From Polynucleobacter campilacus (GTDB lineage Bacteria; Pseudomonadota; Gammaproteobacteria; Burkholderiales; Burkholderiaceae), in the NCBI RefSeq assembly GCF_002206625.1, contig NZ_NGUP01000002.1, forward strand, positions 1 to 64,000: a stretch of DNA of 64,000 nucleotides, given 5' to 3'. Under the pieces are notes generated by a model. The model was given only the letters and a program-made list of their open reading frames with translations, did no database searches and had not been told where the DNA came from. Below, piece after piece: positions 63,867 through 64,000 of this stretch. Both the position numbers and the translations under genes were made by a program. Within the stretch, counting starts at the first letter, position 1; the number at the start of each line of letters is the position of its first letter.

Positions 63867-64000
63867 ATGCGAGCAAAGTATCTCAAACCCGCAATCCTAG
63901 CAGTGCTCTATATCGGCTTTAGCCAATGGAGTAGTGTTGCCCTTGCGCAAAACGCTGATGCCAGCAATTTATACAAACGCGGCCTTGCTGCTACCTGCGC
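63867..64000 (+). CDS. Probable secreted cytochrome c (partial, cut by window end)
   Basis: The ATG at 63867 has GGAG nine bases upstream. The visible 44 residues comprise a signal peptide (AILAVLYIGFSQWSSVALAQ) and NADASNLYKRGLAATCA. The LAATCA ending is the way small cytochromes of the c553 type begin their CxxCH heme site, but the second Cys and His lie beyond the window, so the heme motif is not seen. It is divergent from the GT39 operon. Confidence 0.55.
   Translation, partial: MRAKYLKPAILAVLYIGFSQWSSVALAQNADASNLYKRGLAATC

Overview
The window looks like a moderately AT-rich betaproteobacterial chromosome, most probably Burkholderiaceae and close to Polynucleobacter. I infer this from the rimP-nusA-infB-rbfA-truB-typA order next to scpB-rluB, the short intergenic spaces, Burkholderiales-type flagellar helpers (a FliK-like protein with a stand-alone FlhB C-domain), and a Bug-type solute receptor. 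The genus is recognition from memory, not a search result. I saw no rRNA, tRNA, insertion sequence or CRISPR array.

Layout. 1-2073 is a small accessory patch: a RelE/ParE-type toxin cut by the window edge with its antitoxin, a broken TPR gene, and a Fic / AbiEi-like pair. 2214-16649 is a flagellar basal body and export cluster: fliT, a FliK-like gene and fhlB; fliE on the opposite strand; fliFGHIJK with a BLUF photoreceptor gene in the same run; an orphan gene; then fliLMNOPQR. fliP carries a frameshift. 16822-23553 holds regulatory genes (an orphan NarL-type response regulator, two degenerate EAL-HDOD proteins, a CBS protein, an isolated H-box mini-protein), small unknowns and an exported FAH-family protein. 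23890-29522 concerns the envelope: L,D-transpeptidase, TPR partner, PDZ-SPOR protein, M23 peptidase, bactofilin and a ParA-like ATPase. 29733-34925 has an RluA-type synthase, an FMN glutamate synthase-like protein, a frameshifted universal stress gene and an arsR-arsC-acr3 operon. 35014-45508 is core translation and chromosome segregation. 45699-53620 has a patatin-like lipoprotein, a BrnT/BrnA pair, an NlpC/P60 protein without its catalytic cysteine, and the yejABEF peptide importer. 53671-60009 has fabI-chrA and an organic-acid/CoA-ester gene set with a Bug receptor. 60099-63684 is a GT39 / sialidase-like / membrane protein operon, and the window ends in a probable cytochrome c gene.

Most worth a second look: a BLUF protein with Glu at the photochemical Gln position, 5 nt behind fliK; a 22-bp motif and hairpin recurring in flagellar intergenic regions ahead of orphan genes, fliF and an EAL-HDOD gene; a perfect 2 x 21 bp palindrome covering the brnT start codon; an NlpC/P60 protein with Cys replaced by Gly; frameshifts in fliP and a usp gene; and an attenuator-like terminator just ahead of rimP. 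No wholly new multi-gene system is proven here; the strongest candidate for something undescribed is the flagellar-locus set of orphan genes sharing the upstream motif.
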